Origin: Sporosarcina jeotgali
Lineage (GTDB): Bacteria > Bacillota > Bacilli > Bacillales_A > Planococcaceae
Direction of reading: 5' to 3'
DNA: 64,000 nt
Assembly (NCBI RefSeq): GCF_033304595.1
Contig: NZ_CP116341.1
Location: 2,769,001-2,833,000, forward strand
The notes beneath the pieces were generated by a model. That model saw nothing but the letters and a program-made list of their open reading frames with translations. It made no database searches and had not been told where the DNA came from. A program made the position numbers and the translations under genes. Within the stretch, counting starts at the first letter, position 1. Each line of letters starts with the position of its first letter. This document shows, one piece after another, positions 7,440-16,389 of the stretch.

Positions 7440-9827
7440 TTATTTCGCTTCCAGTGTCAACACGTGCCCGTCTTTCACATCACCCGTCAAAACAGTCTCA
7501 TGGAAATCTCCTCGGACCCAATCATCCGCTTGGTCATGGAACCATTGCGACTTTACGTGGCCGCTTTGTCCTGGCCCTACAATATGGTAGGCCTTGGATA
7601 AGTCATCCATATCAGCAACGAAACGCCATGAAGCCCCGTGATTGGCACTGCCATCGTCTTTGAAAGAAGCAGCTTGAACGGTAATCCCTGATCCGCCAAC
7701 AGGCTGCTTTTTCGGATCCAGGAAACGTGCTAATATCGGTGAAGCGCCAGATAACGGATGCGGGAATACGAGCTGATGGAAATCTCCCCACTTCCACTTC
7801 TCCGACTTATCTCCATACTCTTCTTTTAAACTTGCGATCGTCTTTTCAAATGCATCAAATACCCATTGGTCAACTCCTCCATACTCAGCCACCCAAGAAG
7901 AGGGGTCTCCTTTATACGCACTTCGAAGAAACTGATCCGTCAATTGCGGCTTCCCTGGCATGAATTCGTAAACGTCCGCAGGCATATCTGAGGCAAACAT
8001 GGTAACTGGTAATTGTTTCATAAGTTTATGGAAGATTAAAGGCTGTGGTGCGTCTGCTGAATCCACTTGATCCCATTCTTTCATCTCATCTAAAACTTTC
8101 GTGTAACTCCCTTTTCGATCCAGCTTTTCAATGGATCCAATCAGTGAGTCTAAAAATTCTCCAGCATGTAAATTCTTTTGATCCATTTGTAAGTTCATCA
8201 TGTCTTTTGCAGTAAAGTCATCCCCATCGCGAAGCACTTCTGCAATCCGCTCATAGCGGTAAGGCTGCGCCCAAAACTTCGTAATGTGGTACGGATATTT
8301 TTCATCTACAACTTCATTGTTTGCGGTAGCAATGAATCCTTCGTCAGGGTTCACTAGAGTTGGCAATTCATCATACGGAACATAGCCATCCCATCCGTAT
8401 TCAGATGAATTCCCTGGAACCGGCAGCTGGGCATCGCCCTTTTTACGGATTGGGATTTTCCCATTCGCTTTGAATGCAATCGTTCCATCTGTTGAGGCGA
8501 AGACAAAATTTTGTGCAGGTGCACTGAACGATTCCAAAGCTGTTTCAAAGGACTCCCAATCGTCCGCTTTGTTCAAGTCCATAATCGCTTCAAGCTCATT
8601 ACTCGGTTCCAGTGCCGTCCATTGCATCGAGAACACCGCATCCGGTTTTTCATCCTCATAAATGATGTCAGTAATGATTGGTCCGTGCCTAGTGACGACA
8701 ACTTCGAATGGTACATCTTCTTCGTCTTTCACTCGGATGGTTTCGTCACGGACTTCGGCTTGCTCCCATTCATCATCGTATTGGAATTGAGTTGGATCGT
8801 CGGGATTTGGTATTTCGATATAGAGATCTTGAACGTCCGGACCCACGTTTGTTACGCCCCATGCAACTTTCTCGTTATGACCGAGAATGATGCCAGGAAT
8901 CCCTGCAAAAATGACACCGCTGACATTCTGTTCCGGTGACTTCAAGTGAATTTGATGCCAAATCGACGGTGTACTGAGTCCTAAATGAGGATCATCCGCC
9001 AGCAGCGGCATTCCTGATTTTGTTTTATCCCCCGATACAACCCAGTTGTTGCTTCCGTTAAATTCATGTGGAAGTAATTCGGGGTCAAACTGCCCTGTCA
9101 CTTGAACGGGATTTTTTAGATTTGCTTCCATAATGGATTCTGCATTTTCCGGATAGGTAATGAACAAATCTTGTGCTTTTTCTTCAGAATAATGATTAAG
9201 CGCCCAGTGTCTCATGGCTTGCGGCGTCCACTTTCCACCTAAGTCATATGCCATATACTTTCCAATCGTCAGCGAGTCAATCGGCGTCCATGGTTCTGGT
9301 TCATAGCCAAGCAACTTGAATTCATAGGACAACTTTCCATTGTCTTTGACTTCGTCCATGAATGCATTCACGCCATCTGCGTACCATTCCAACACTTGCT
9401 TGGCATCATCGCCGTATGTGTCAAATGATTTCTCGGCTGCGTTTCTCAGACTGAATGTGCGGAATTGTTTGTCGGTGTCAATCGCTTTCGCACCAACTAC
9501 TTCAGAGAGTCTGCCACTCGCCTGTCTCCGCGCGAGATCCATTTGAAACAGTCGATCTTGTGCATGAACATACCCTTGCGCGCGATATAAATCGGCGTCG
9601 GACGTTGCCTCCAAATGAGGGACACCATTTTCATCTCGGGTCACGGTTACGTCTTCGTCCAGAACAGAGAGTTGAACGTTTCCTTCAATCAGCGGCTTCG
9701 ATTTTCCTATGTAAACGTTTACAAAGATAAGTGCAGCTGCAACAATGACGACTAGTGCCGCGAGAATCCATAGAAGAATCTTCAGTGGTTTGCCCATTCT
9801 CTTTTGATGCTGTGCATGTTTTGCCAT
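7440..9827 (-). CDS. Penicillin acylase family (Ntn-hydrolase), membrane-anchored
   Basis: A 795-residue protein with a basic N-terminus and one membrane segment (about 15-40), then the alpha-chain region (VPHLEATSDADLYRAQGYVHAQDRL), a linker, and the beta-chain opening at Gly-Ser (about Ser259, in GSNNWVVSG). In penicillin and AHL acylases this Ser becomes the N-terminal nucleophile after self-cleavage. The substrate is probably an N-acyl amide such as a beta-lactam side chain or acyl-homoserine lactone, and cannot be told from sequence. The start at 9827 follows GGGGAG by six bases; a TTG five codons upstream overlaps that site. It is flanked on both sides by 20-bp repeat arrays. Confidence 0.9.
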   Translation of the reverse strand: MAKHAQHQKRMGKPLKILLWILAALVVIVAAALIFVNVYIGKSKPLIEGNVQLSVLDEDVTVTRDENGVPHLEATSDADLYRAQGYVHAQDRLFQMDLARRQASGRLSEVVGAKAIDTDKQFRTFSLRNAAEKSFDTYGDDAKQVLEWYADGVNAFMDEVKDNGKLSYEFKLLGYEPEPWTPIDSLTIGKYMAYDLGGKWTPQAMRHWALNHYSEEKAQDLFITYPENAESIMEANLKNPVQVTGQFDPELLPHEFNGSNNWVVSGDKTKSGMPLLADDPHLGLSTPSIWHQIHLKSPEQNVSGVIFAGIPGIILGHNEKVAWGVTNVGPDVQDLYIEIPNPDDPTQFQYDDEWEQAEVRDETIRVKDEEDVPFEVVVTRHGPIITDIIYEDEKPDAVFSMQWTALEPSNELEAIMDLNKADDWESFETALESFSAPAQNFVFASTDGTIAFKANGKIPIRKKGDAQLPVPGNSSEYGWDGYVPYDELPTLVNPDEGFIATANNEVVDEKYPYHITKFWAQPYRYERIAEVLRDGDDFTAKDMMNLQMDQKNLHAGEFLDSLIGSIEKLDRKGSYTKVLDEMKEWDQVDSADAPQPLIFHKLMKQLPVTMFASDMPADVYEFMPGKPQLTDQFLRSAYKGDPSSWVAEYGGVDQWVFDAFEKTIASLKEEYGDKSEKWKWGDFHQLVFPHPLSGASPILARFLDPKKQPVGGSGITVQAASFKDDGSANHGASWRFVADMDDLSKAYHIVGPGQSGHVKSQWFHDQADDWVRGDFHETVLTGDVKDGHVLTLEAK

Positions 9828-9883
9828 GGAACTCTCCCCCAATCCTAATTTTTCACAGTACTTTATCTATATTCGTTGCAAAA

Positions 9884-9915
9884 CTAAAAAATCCCTTTCA
9901 AATTTGAAAGGGATT
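9884..9915 (-). terminator. Perfect-palindrome terminator, probable end of the mrp transcript
   Basis: 9890-9915 is a perfect 26-bp palindrome with 13-bp arms (AATCCCTTTCAAA and its complement). On the minus strand it is followed by T6. No minus-strand gene ends nearer than mrpG at 10343, so the simplest reading is that it terminates the mrp operon after the repeat array. Confidence 0.7.
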
Positions 9916-9938
9916 GCTTGGTGTGGATTGGATTAGGT

Positions 9939-10350
9939 ATGAGCGGGTGTGCTTGTTTATGAGCGGATTCATGAGTTTATGATCACTTCTCGAAACTTAT
10001 GAGCGGATTCCGCGGTTTATGATCACTTCTCACGTTTTATGAGCGTTTCCACTGGTTTATGATCACTTCTACAGCTTTATGAGCGTTTCCACAGGTTTAT
10101 GAGCACTTCTCCAGCTTTATGAGCGTTTCCACAGGTTTATGAGCACTTCTCCAGCTTTATGAGCATTTCCACTGGTTTATGAGCACTTCTACAGCTTTAT
10201 GAGCGTTTCCATTGGTTTATGAGCACTTCCCATGCTTTATGAGCGTTTCCACAGGTTTATGAGCACTTCCCACGCTTTATGAGCGTTTCCACAGGTTTAT
10301 GATCACTTCTACAGCTTTATGAGCGTTTCTACACCTGTATGATCACTTAG
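9939..10350. repeat. Strict 20-bp GAGCG/GATCA array, 21 units
   Basis: Twenty-one units begin ATGAGC or ATGATC at 9939, 9959, 9979 and so on to 10339, with no indel. From 9979 on, two types alternate: ATGA(G/T)CACTTCY with a variable tail ending in TTT, and ATGAGCGTTTCC with a tail such as ACAGGTTT, giving a 40-bp super-repeat. The last unit overlaps the mrpG stop codon. The interval matches two DNA helical turns. I do not recognise this as a named repeat family. Confidence 0.95.
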
Positions 10351-10744
10351 CGTCGTCTATCCCGTTATCTTCCTGATCATCCCCCTTAAGGCGATCGCCA
10401 TGAATGACTTCATACAATTCATCTTCCACTGAAATCTCCGCGAGTTCTACTTTTGAGCGATACGCGGCGCGGATAATCAGATGGCCTGCGACAGGGGCTG
10501 TTAGGAAAACGAAGACGATTCCCAGCAATACACGGACACTGACGAAATGGTCGTGGAACAAGAAATACAGGAACACGCCGATTAACGTCAGCAGCACTGA
10601 TAGCGTTGAGCTTTTCGTTGCGGCGTGTGAACGCGTGTAGACATCTGGCAAGCGAATCAGCCCGAATACACTGATCACACTGAAAATACTACCGAAGAGG
10701 ATGAGCAGGGCCCCAATGAATTCACCGATCTCGTTTTCGTTCAA
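10343..10744 (-). CDS. mrpG: Mrp Na+/H+ antiporter subunit G
   Basis: A 133-residue subunit with three membrane helices (about 7-30, 37-60, 65-85) and the family motif GLIRLPDVYTRSHAATKSST. It closes the seven-gene Mrp complex. The start is a TTG at 10744, six bases after AGGGGGG; this overlaps the mrpF 3' end by 23 bp. A longer frame from 10780 lacks a ribosome binding site. The hydrophilic C-terminus (GDDQEDNGIDDAK) is lineage-specific, and its last codon and stop lie inside the final unit of the 20-bp array. Confidence 0.93.
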   Translation of the reverse strand: MNENEIGEFIGALLILFGSIFSVISVFGLIRLPDVYTRSHAATKSSTLSVLLTLIGVFLYFLFHDHFVSVRVLLGIVFVFLTAPVAGHLIIRAAYRSKVELAEISVEDELYEVIHGDRLKGDDQEDNGIDDAK

Positions 10745-11006
10745 CGATAACCCCCCTCTCGATGTATTTGGAAAAGGCAATCGTACTGATGAACGACAAA
10801 ATCCCTAGAATCAGAATGACTTCCAAATACGCTTTCGTTCCGTAAACAATTGACACGACTCCGATTGTCGCAAGCAGATTCACGCCAATGACGTCCATCG
10901 CGATTACACGATCCGGCATCGAAGGACCGATAATGAGGCGGAGAACTGCAATTGCAATCGTCACTGCAAACAGCACAACAGATATCGCAAGCATTGTTTG
11001 TATCAT
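10722..11006 (-). CDS. mrpF: Mrp Na+/H+ antiporter subunit F
   Basis: A 94-residue protein with three membrane helices. The central GPSMPDRVIAMDVIGVNLLA is the MrpF/PhaF signature, with the conserved Asp residues. It is a subunit of the cation/proton antiporter-3 complex in the cytoplasmic membrane. Its ATG shares one base with the mrpE stop (TAATG), so translation is coupled. Confidence 0.95.
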   Translation of the reverse strand: MIQTMLAISVVLFAVTIAIAVLRLIIGPSMPDRVIAMDVIGVNLLATIGVVSIVYGTKAYLEVILILGILSFISTIAFSKYIERGVIVERKRDR

Positions 11007-11488
11007 TATCGGGTCACCTCCATAATCGCTTTTTCGAAGTTCTTCAATTGTTTGATCAACCCATCACGGGATTCTTGGACATCCATCGCGTGTATGTATA
11101 ACGCATCGCTTTCCGGCGTCACTTCCATGACGACCGAACCTGGCGTCAATGTCAGCAGCATCGACAGCATCGTGATCTCCACATCACTGCGCAATATCGT
11201 TTCGTACTTGAAAATCCCCGGTTCAATCTTCAATCGCGGACTTAAGATTTGACGCAATACGACCGCACTTGATTGGATCAATTCCGAAACGAAGATAAAC
11301 AGTAATTTCACCACAGCATAGACACGGCGCAGATAGAAGCGTGTACCGAAAAAACGGTGCATGAAGAACAGGATTCCGATTCCTACGAGAAAACCTGCGT
11401 AGAACGTGGAAAAACGCAATTCGTCTTCATCGATAAGCAGCATCCATAAAAATGCGATGAACAAGTTCAATAACAGCTGACCTGGCAT
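11006..11488 (-). CDS. mrpE: Mrp Na+/H+ antiporter subunit E
   Basis: A 160-residue subunit with two or three N-terminal membrane helices followed by a cytoplasmic domain containing SMLLTLTPGSVVMEV and LYIHAMDVQ, the hallmarks of MrpE. It is required for assembly and full activity of the complex in Bacillus. It lies 23 bp after mrpD. Confidence 0.95.
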   Translation of the reverse strand: MPGQLLLNLFIAFLWMLLIDEDELRFSTFYAGFLVGIGILFFMHRFFGTRFYLRRVYAVVKLLFIFVSELIQSSAVVLRQILSPRLKIEPGIFKYETILRSDVEITMLSMLLTLTPGSVVMEVTPESDALYIHAMDVQESRDGLIKQLKNFEKAIMEVTR

Positions 11489-11511
11489 TCTCCTGTCCCC
11501 TTTCCTCCACG

Positions 11512-13008
11512 CTAGTTTTTGAGCAGCGCTTCTTTATCCAACACGGCATTGATATACGATTGCGGATCAATCAAAGTTGCAGCAGCATCATTCACAAACG
11601 GTGCAAGCACATCCGCACCGATTCCAATCGCGAGCGTCAAAATGCCAAGCAGCACAATCGGCAGCAGCGTCCGTTTCTTCAATACAGCTTGTTCCTCGCT
11701 TCCGATAATCGCTTCCCCCATGAAACAATTAAGGAAAATACGCAATAGCGAATACAGCACAAACAGACTCGACACGAACGCGAGGGTCAGCAATACAAAC
11801 GTTTCCGCTTCAATCAGTCCTTCTCCGAGCAATACTTTCCCGATGAAGCCGCTGAACGGAGGAATCCCAGTCAGTGACAGCATGGCGACGAAGAACAGCC
11901 AGCCGAGTGCGGGATAGTTCCGCAGCAAACCGCTGATCTCTCCGATTTTCGCTTTTCCTGTCAATGAGATCATCAAACCGCCAGCGAGAAATAGCATCGC
12001 TTTGACCGCCATGTCATGCAGCACATAGTAAATCGAGCCTTGTAGCGCGACTTCATTGCCAGCTGCCAGTCCCACTAGGATGAAACCAACTGCAATGACA
12101 ACATTATAGGCAATGATTTGCCGGATATCTCTTGATGAAAGTGCTCCGATGCTTCCGCCAATCAGTGTTAACGCCGCCATGATTCCGATAATCGACTGGG
12201 TAATCTCAGGAGAATGATGGAACACGAGCGTAAACATGCGGATCAGCGCATATATCCCAACTTTTGTGAGCAGCGCGCCAAACAATGCAGCAATGGCGGC
12301 TGGAGGTGCACTGTATGAACCTGGCAGCCAGAAGTAAAGCAGCAATCCCGCCTTCAAACTGAAAACAAGTAAGAAAATCAGACTGATCAGCGTCAGCACT
12401 GGCCCCTGGCCACTTTCAGTAACACGCACTGCGAGCTGCGCCATATTAAGGGTTCCTGTTGCGCCATAGAGATACGCAATCGCGAGCAGGAAAAACCATG
12501 AAGCCAGCACATTAATCGTAATATAAGTGAATGCTTCGACCAGCTGAACTTTGCGCCCTCCCAATATCAGAAGAGCGTAAGACGCGAGCAGCATCACTTC
12601 AAAGCAGACGAACAAGTTGAAGATATCTCCCGTTAAGAATGAGCCGTTGACGCCTGCCAGCAAGAAAAGCATGAAAGGATAGACATACATCCTTTCGAAT
12701 GCTTCCCCAATTGTTGAAAATGCGTACAGCAGAATAATACTCGTCACGGTTGCAGCAGCTGTCACCAGCAGCAGTGCGAACGAATCTCCTACAAATAGAA
12801 TGCCATATGGCGGCTTCCATCCCCCGAAGTCCAATCGCAAAATTCCTTCAGATTGAATTTTCAGCAACAAGTACACACCGATTCCCGCAGAACCTGCTGT
12901 CGCCAAGAAGCTGAGTGAACGCTGCATGATGAACGAATTGCGGAAGAATGTCAGCACAATCGCAGTAAGAAGAGGAATAAGAACAGGCAATACAAGAACA
13001 TTAGTCAT
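11512..13008 (-). CDS. mrpD: Mrp Na+/H+ antiporter subunit D
   Basis: A 498-residue, about 14-helix subunit homologous to the NuoN/M/L proton-channel subunits of complex I. Visible features include the Glu in helix 5 (LFVCFEVMLLASYALL), the discontinuous helix region KAGLLLYFWLPGSYSAPPAAIAALF (given here as its start and end: KAGLLLYF and PPAAIAALF) and the conserved VLHDMAVKAMLFL. It carries one of the proton or cation paths of the complex. It overlaps mrpC by 8 bp. Confidence 0.95.
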   Translation of the reverse strand: MTNVLVLPVLIPLLTAIVLTFFRNSFIMQRSLSFLATAGSAGIGVYLLLKIQSEGILRLDFGGWKPPYGILFVGDSFALLLVTAAATVTSIILLYAFSTIGEAFERMYVYPFMLFLLAGVNGSFLTGDIFNLFVCFEVMLLASYALLILGGRKVQLVEAFTYITINVLASWFFLLAIAYLYGATGTLNMAQLAVRVTESGQGPVLTLISLIFLLVFSLKAGLLLYFWLPGSYSAPPAAIAALFGALLTKVGIYALIRMFTLVFHHSPEITQSIIGIMAALTLIGGSIGALSSRDIRQIIAYNVVIAVGFILVGLAAGNEVALQGSIYYVLHDMAVKAMLFLAGGLMISLTGKAKIGEISGLLRNYPALGWLFFVAMLSLTGIPPFSGFIGKVLLGEGLIEAETFVLLTLAFVSSLFVLYSLLRIFLNCFMGEAIIGSEEQAVLKKRTLLPIVLLGILTLAIGIGADVLAPFVNDAAATLIDPQSYINAVLDKEALLKN

Positions 13009-13339
13009 CGAACTCTCTCCTTACATCATCCAAATTATCAGCACCCGTTTCGCGGTAAATCCGGTAAGCCAGCACGAGGAGAAACGCCGTAACAGCAAAA
13101 CTGATGACGATTGCAGTAAGGATGAGCGCCTGCGGAAGTGCATCCGAATACGTCGAACCTTCTTCTGTCAGCAATGGAGCATCTCCCTTTTTCAAACCGC
13201 CCATCGCGAGTATCAGCAAGTGAATGGCATGAGAAAGAATTGCGGTCCCTAAGATGATTCGCACAAAATTGCGGGAGAGCAGTAAATAGACTGCCACCAT
13301 AACGAGAACGCCTACCAGTAATGTAATTAAGGTCTCCAT
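13001..13339 (-). CDS. mrpC: Mrp Na+/H+ antiporter subunit C
   Basis: A 112-residue NuoK-like subunit with three membrane helices: the second in FVRIILGTAILSHAIHLLIL, with the glycine and histidine typical of MrpC, and the third in ALPQALILTAIVISFAVTAF. It abuts mrpB directly, with stop and start codons adjacent. Confidence 0.95.
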   Translation of the reverse strand: METLITLLVGVLVMVAVYLLLSRNFVRIILGTAILSHAIHLLILAMGGLKKGDAPLLTEEGSTYSDALPQALILTAIVISFAVTAFLLVLAYRIYRETGADNLDDVRREFDD

Positions 13340-13765
13340 TTAATTCACATCCTCACTGATCGTCAGCAGAATCGTCACGACGACGCCTACTACAGTTAGT
13401 GCGACACCTGCTTCAAACACCAGTACCATCGAAAGTTCGGTCATTCCGAAAACAGGTAACGCAAACTCCCCTTTTTCTTGTGTCAGGAATTGGTTACTGA
13501 ATAACATAGGAACTAAACTGCTCCCTACAGCTAGAAATACACCGAGCCCGGCAATCTTTTTGAAATCGAATGGGATTCCTTTATGGACCGTTTCGATATC
13601 ATACGTCATATACAGCAGCAGCAATGCTGATGCGAGGACGAGCCCCCCGGAGAATCCGCCGCCTGGATCGTTATGACCGGAGATGAAGAGCTCGACACCG
13701 AACGTCAGTATGATGAATACGACGATTTTCGTAACCGTGCGCAAGATGACGTCATTGATTTTCAT
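13340..13765 (-). CDS. mrpB: Mrp Na+/H+ antiporter subunit B
   Basis: A 141-residue subunit with four membrane helices and the conserved SGHNDPGGGFSGGLV loop of the MnhB family. The start at 13765 (MKINDVILRT) lies within the mrpA 3' end, overlapping by 14 bp, after GGTG. A GTG three codons upstream sits too close to its ribosome binding site. Confidence 0.94.
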   Translation of the reverse strand: MKINDVILRTVTKIVVFIILTFGVELFISGHNDPGGGFSGGLVLASALLLLYMTYDIETVHKGIPFDFKKIAGLGVFLAVGSSLVPMLFSNQFLTQEKGEFALPVFGMTELSMVLVFEAGVALTVVGVVVTILLTISEDVN

Positions 13766-16157
13766 TGCCGTCACCGTCCTTTTTATCTTTCAACTTGATG
13801 AGTACATACACACCGAGTCCGCCGATCAGAAGAACGACAATTTCGAGCATCGTATCGAACGCACGGAAGTCCCCTAGAATCGCGTTGACGATATTGCCTC
13901 CGCCGGTCAGTGTTTTTGCATCCTCAAAGTATTTGGAAATCGGTTCGAACAGCCGGTTTCCCTGTACAATCAGCGCTGTCACGATAACGATTAGTCCTGA
14001 TGCAACTGCGATGAACGCATTCAGCGCTTTTACTGGACGGCGTGGTCTCTCTTTCTCCCAATCCGGCATGAAGCGGAATGTGAGCAAGAATAGAACAGTA
14101 GTTACCGTCTCTACGACGATCTGCGTCAATGCCAAGTCAGGGGCGCGCAAAACAACGAACAGGAATGCAACTGTAAATCCGAGGACCCCATTCAGCAGAA
14201 TCGCAATCAACCGGGAATTTACGAATAGTATGGAGATCGCCGCAGCCATCATGACGGCGATGAGGATATACTCGTTCATAGTCACCGTTGCATCCCCCGA
14301 AAAGTTGAATGCGAGACGCCAGACAAAACTCAATGCAGTCCCCATCATGGCAATGAAAAACAGCAGAATGTACGTGAAATAACGATGCAAATGCCCCGTC
14401 ATGTACTTATTGGTCAGATGATAGGAGTTCCCTTCCAGCTGAATCAGCAATAACGTGTAAATGTTATCAATCTTCCAGCTAAATGGAGATATCGTATAGA
14501 TTCTTCTCCACTGATGAAGGAAAATGTACAGGATCGTACCCACTAGGATAATTCCGATCGTCATCCATAGAGCAGGACTCAGACCGTGCCAGGCGGCGAT
14601 ATGCGGAACAAGTGAATCAGAATCCCCAAACGATGGATAAACCGCAGCCATCGCTGGTTTTAAAATCCATTTGCCTAAAACGTTCGGGAAGAAGAACAAT
14701 CCGACAATCAACACACCTAAAATAGATGGCGCAACGAGCATCCCGGGTTGAGGGTCATGCGCGCCGCGATCGACCCAGGCAGGCTGCTGCTGCTGGCGTC
14801 CGAAAAACGTTTGGAAAACGATGATCATGCAATAGACGAATGTTAAGACACTTGCTATCCAAGCGACAATCGGAATCCACACGTGGACACCCGGCAGCGC
14901 TAAGTGCTGGACAGCGAGACTTGCTTCTAAAAAGAGTTCTTTACTTAAAAACCCGTTAAACGGAGGCAGTCCTGCCATAGAAAAACTGCCTGCAAGCGCA
15001 ATACTGAATGTAATCGGCATGAATACAGCCAGTCCGCCAAGTTTTCGAATATCCCGCGTCCCCAGTTCATGGTCAACAATCCCGATAATCATGAATAACG
15101 CGCCTTTGAATGTTGAATGATTGATCAAATGGAAAAGGCCTGCAAATGCGGCAGCGGTGTAAATGGTTTTATCCGCCCCTGAAATTTCTAACATCGCAGC
15201 TGAACCGATCCCTAGTAAACTCATAATGAGACCAAGCTGGCTGATGGTTGAATAGGCAAGCAGCGCCTTCAAGTCATTTTGACGGACCGCGTTGAATGAT
15301 CCCCATAATAAGGTCAATAAACCGATGAACGTCACCGAATAGAACCAAAGTTCACTTTCTCCAAATACAGGAATGAAGCGTGCGACAAGGTAAATCCCCG
15401 CCTTAACCATCGTAGCGGAGTGTAAATAAGCACTGACCGGCGTGGGTGCTTCCATCGCATCCGGCAGCCAAATATGGAACGGGAACTGAGCAGACTTTGT
15501 GAAGGCACCTAGTAAAATAAGCAGCATCGCCGGGATGAAAAGATCGTACGCTGGCAGCGTTTCCGCCATACCGATCATCTCTTGAATGCTGTACGTCCCT
15601 GTCATATGGTGCATCATAAGAAAACCGACAAGCATACCGATTCCGCCGGTCACTGTAATCAGCATCGCCTTCTTTGCGCCAGCACGGGAGTTTTTCCGCT
15701 GATGCCAAAAAGCAATAAGCAAGAAGGAAGAAACACTTGTCAATTCCCAAAACACATAAAGGACCAGGATGTTGTCTGAGAAGACGACACCGAGCATGGA
15801 ACCCATGAACAGCAATAGATACATATAAAAACGGCCAAGCGCTTCTCGTTCAGATAGATAATAGATGGAATACATAACAACGAGCGTCCCCATGCCTGTA
15901 ATGAGCAAACCCAAAATCATGCTGAGGCCGTCTAAGTGGGTAGTGAAGTGGATACCGGCGGAATTCAACCACCGGATTGTGTGGAACAGATTCTCGCCTG
16001 AAGCGAGGTTTGGAATCTGAAGGCTGAGAATTACAAACAACATCAATGGAACCGGTAATACCATCCAGCCGATTCTCTTACTGCGTACATATGTATAAAG
16101 CAACGGAACAAAAAGCGATGCCAAAAAAGGCACCAGAATAAGTATTGGAATGATCAT
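13752..16157 (-). CDS. mrpA: Mrp Na+/H+ antiporter subunit A
   Basis: An 801-residue, roughly 20-helix subunit: an NuoL-like core (about 1-500) with FWELTSVSSFLLIAFW and KSAQFPFHIWLPDAMEAPTP, followed by an NuoJ-like and MrpB-like C-terminal part beginning near residue 600 (LRAPDLALTQIVVETVTTVL). The length equals B. subtilis MrpA. ATG at 16157 follows AGGGGGT by eight bases; frames starting further upstream fall in the leader RNA. It is the first gene of mrpABCDEFG, which exchanges cytoplasmic Na+ for H+ and supports alkali and salt tolerance. Confidence 0.95.
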   Translation of the reverse strand: MIIPILILVPFLASLFVPLLYTYVRSKRIGWMVLPVPLMLFVILSLQIPNLASGENLFHTIRWLNSAGIHFTTHLDGLSMILGLLITGMGTLVVMYSIYYLSEREALGRFYMYLLLFMGSMLGVVFSDNILVLYVFWELTSVSSFLLIAFWHQRKNSRAGAKKAMLITVTGGIGMLVGFLMMHHMTGTYSIQEMIGMAETLPAYDLFIPAMLLILLGAFTKSAQFPFHIWLPDAMEAPTPVSAYLHSATMVKAGIYLVARFIPVFGESELWFYSVTFIGLLTLLWGSFNAVRQNDLKALLAYSTISQLGLIMSLLGIGSAAMLEISGADKTIYTAAAFAGLFHLINHSTFKGALFMIIGIVDHELGTRDIRKLGGLAVFMPITFSIALAGSFSMAGLPPFNGFLSKELFLEASLAVQHLALPGVHVWIPIVAWIASVLTFVYCMIIVFQTFFGRQQQQPAWVDRGAHDPQPGMLVAPSILGVLIVGLFFFPNVLGKWILKPAMAAVYPSFGDSDSLVPHIAAWHGLSPALWMTIGIILVGTILYIFLHQWRRIYTISPFSWKIDNIYTLLLIQLEGNSYHLTNKYMTGHLHRYFTYILLFFIAMMGTALSFVWRLAFNFSGDATVTMNEYILIAVMMAAAISILFVNSRLIAILLNGVLGFTVAFLFVVLRAPDLALTQIVVETVTTVLFLLTFRFMPDWEKERPRRPVKALNAFIAVASGLIVIVTALIVQGNRLFEPISKYFEDAKTLTGGGNIVNAILGDFRAFDTMLEIVVLLIGGLGVYVLIKLKDKKDGDGNENQ

Positions 16158-16175
16158 TTCGTCGTACCCCCTATC

Positions 16176-16370
16176 AAAAAAAGAAAACACGGGTCCTATC
16201 ATCAGAGTCTTCACATGTATGGTTAATCCATAAATTGCAGCAGCAATACTGGTACGGGGATTTCACGAATCCGAAGATATTCTCTGTGACGGCTTGACTC
16301 GGATGGAAAAGCCGGCGATAATGAGTGCCATATGAGTACAGTGAACAAGCCCGAAACTTGTGTTTAGTTT
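16176..16370 (-). ncRNA. Candidate structured 5' leader / attenuator of the mrp operon
   Basis: Read on the minus strand, about 190 nt upstream of mrpA hold: a hairpin CGGCTT/AAGCCG (16290-16314) with an 11-nt loop segment at 16296-16306; a small hairpin with a TTCG loop near 16268-16281; ATTGC/GCAAT near 16234-16247; and GAAGAC/GTTTTC followed by T7 (16176-16212), a weak terminator shape. The loop at 16296-16306 is complementary at 9 of 11 positions to 16199-16209, which overlaps the terminator's left arm, so the two folds exclude each other. This is the layout of a riboswitch or attenuator. I cannot assign a class from memory. Confidence 0.4.
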
Positions 16371-16389
16371 CAGGATTAGCGTTCAACCA

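Noticed and set aside
9939-10350. The array as a CRISPR locus.
   Set aside because: The units are 20 bp with no unique 30-40-bp spacers, half of each unit repeats in alternation, and no cas genes are near.
13765-14382. A 205-residue plus-strand frame opposite mrpA.
   Set aside because: It is an antisense shadow of a conserved membrane protein gene; its sequence is Ser/Thr-rich without recognisable domains.
16174-16386. A 70-residue frame in the mrp leader.
   Set aside because: It lacks a good ribosome binding site, matches no family by eye and overlaps the proposed hairpins. The region reads better as leader RNA.
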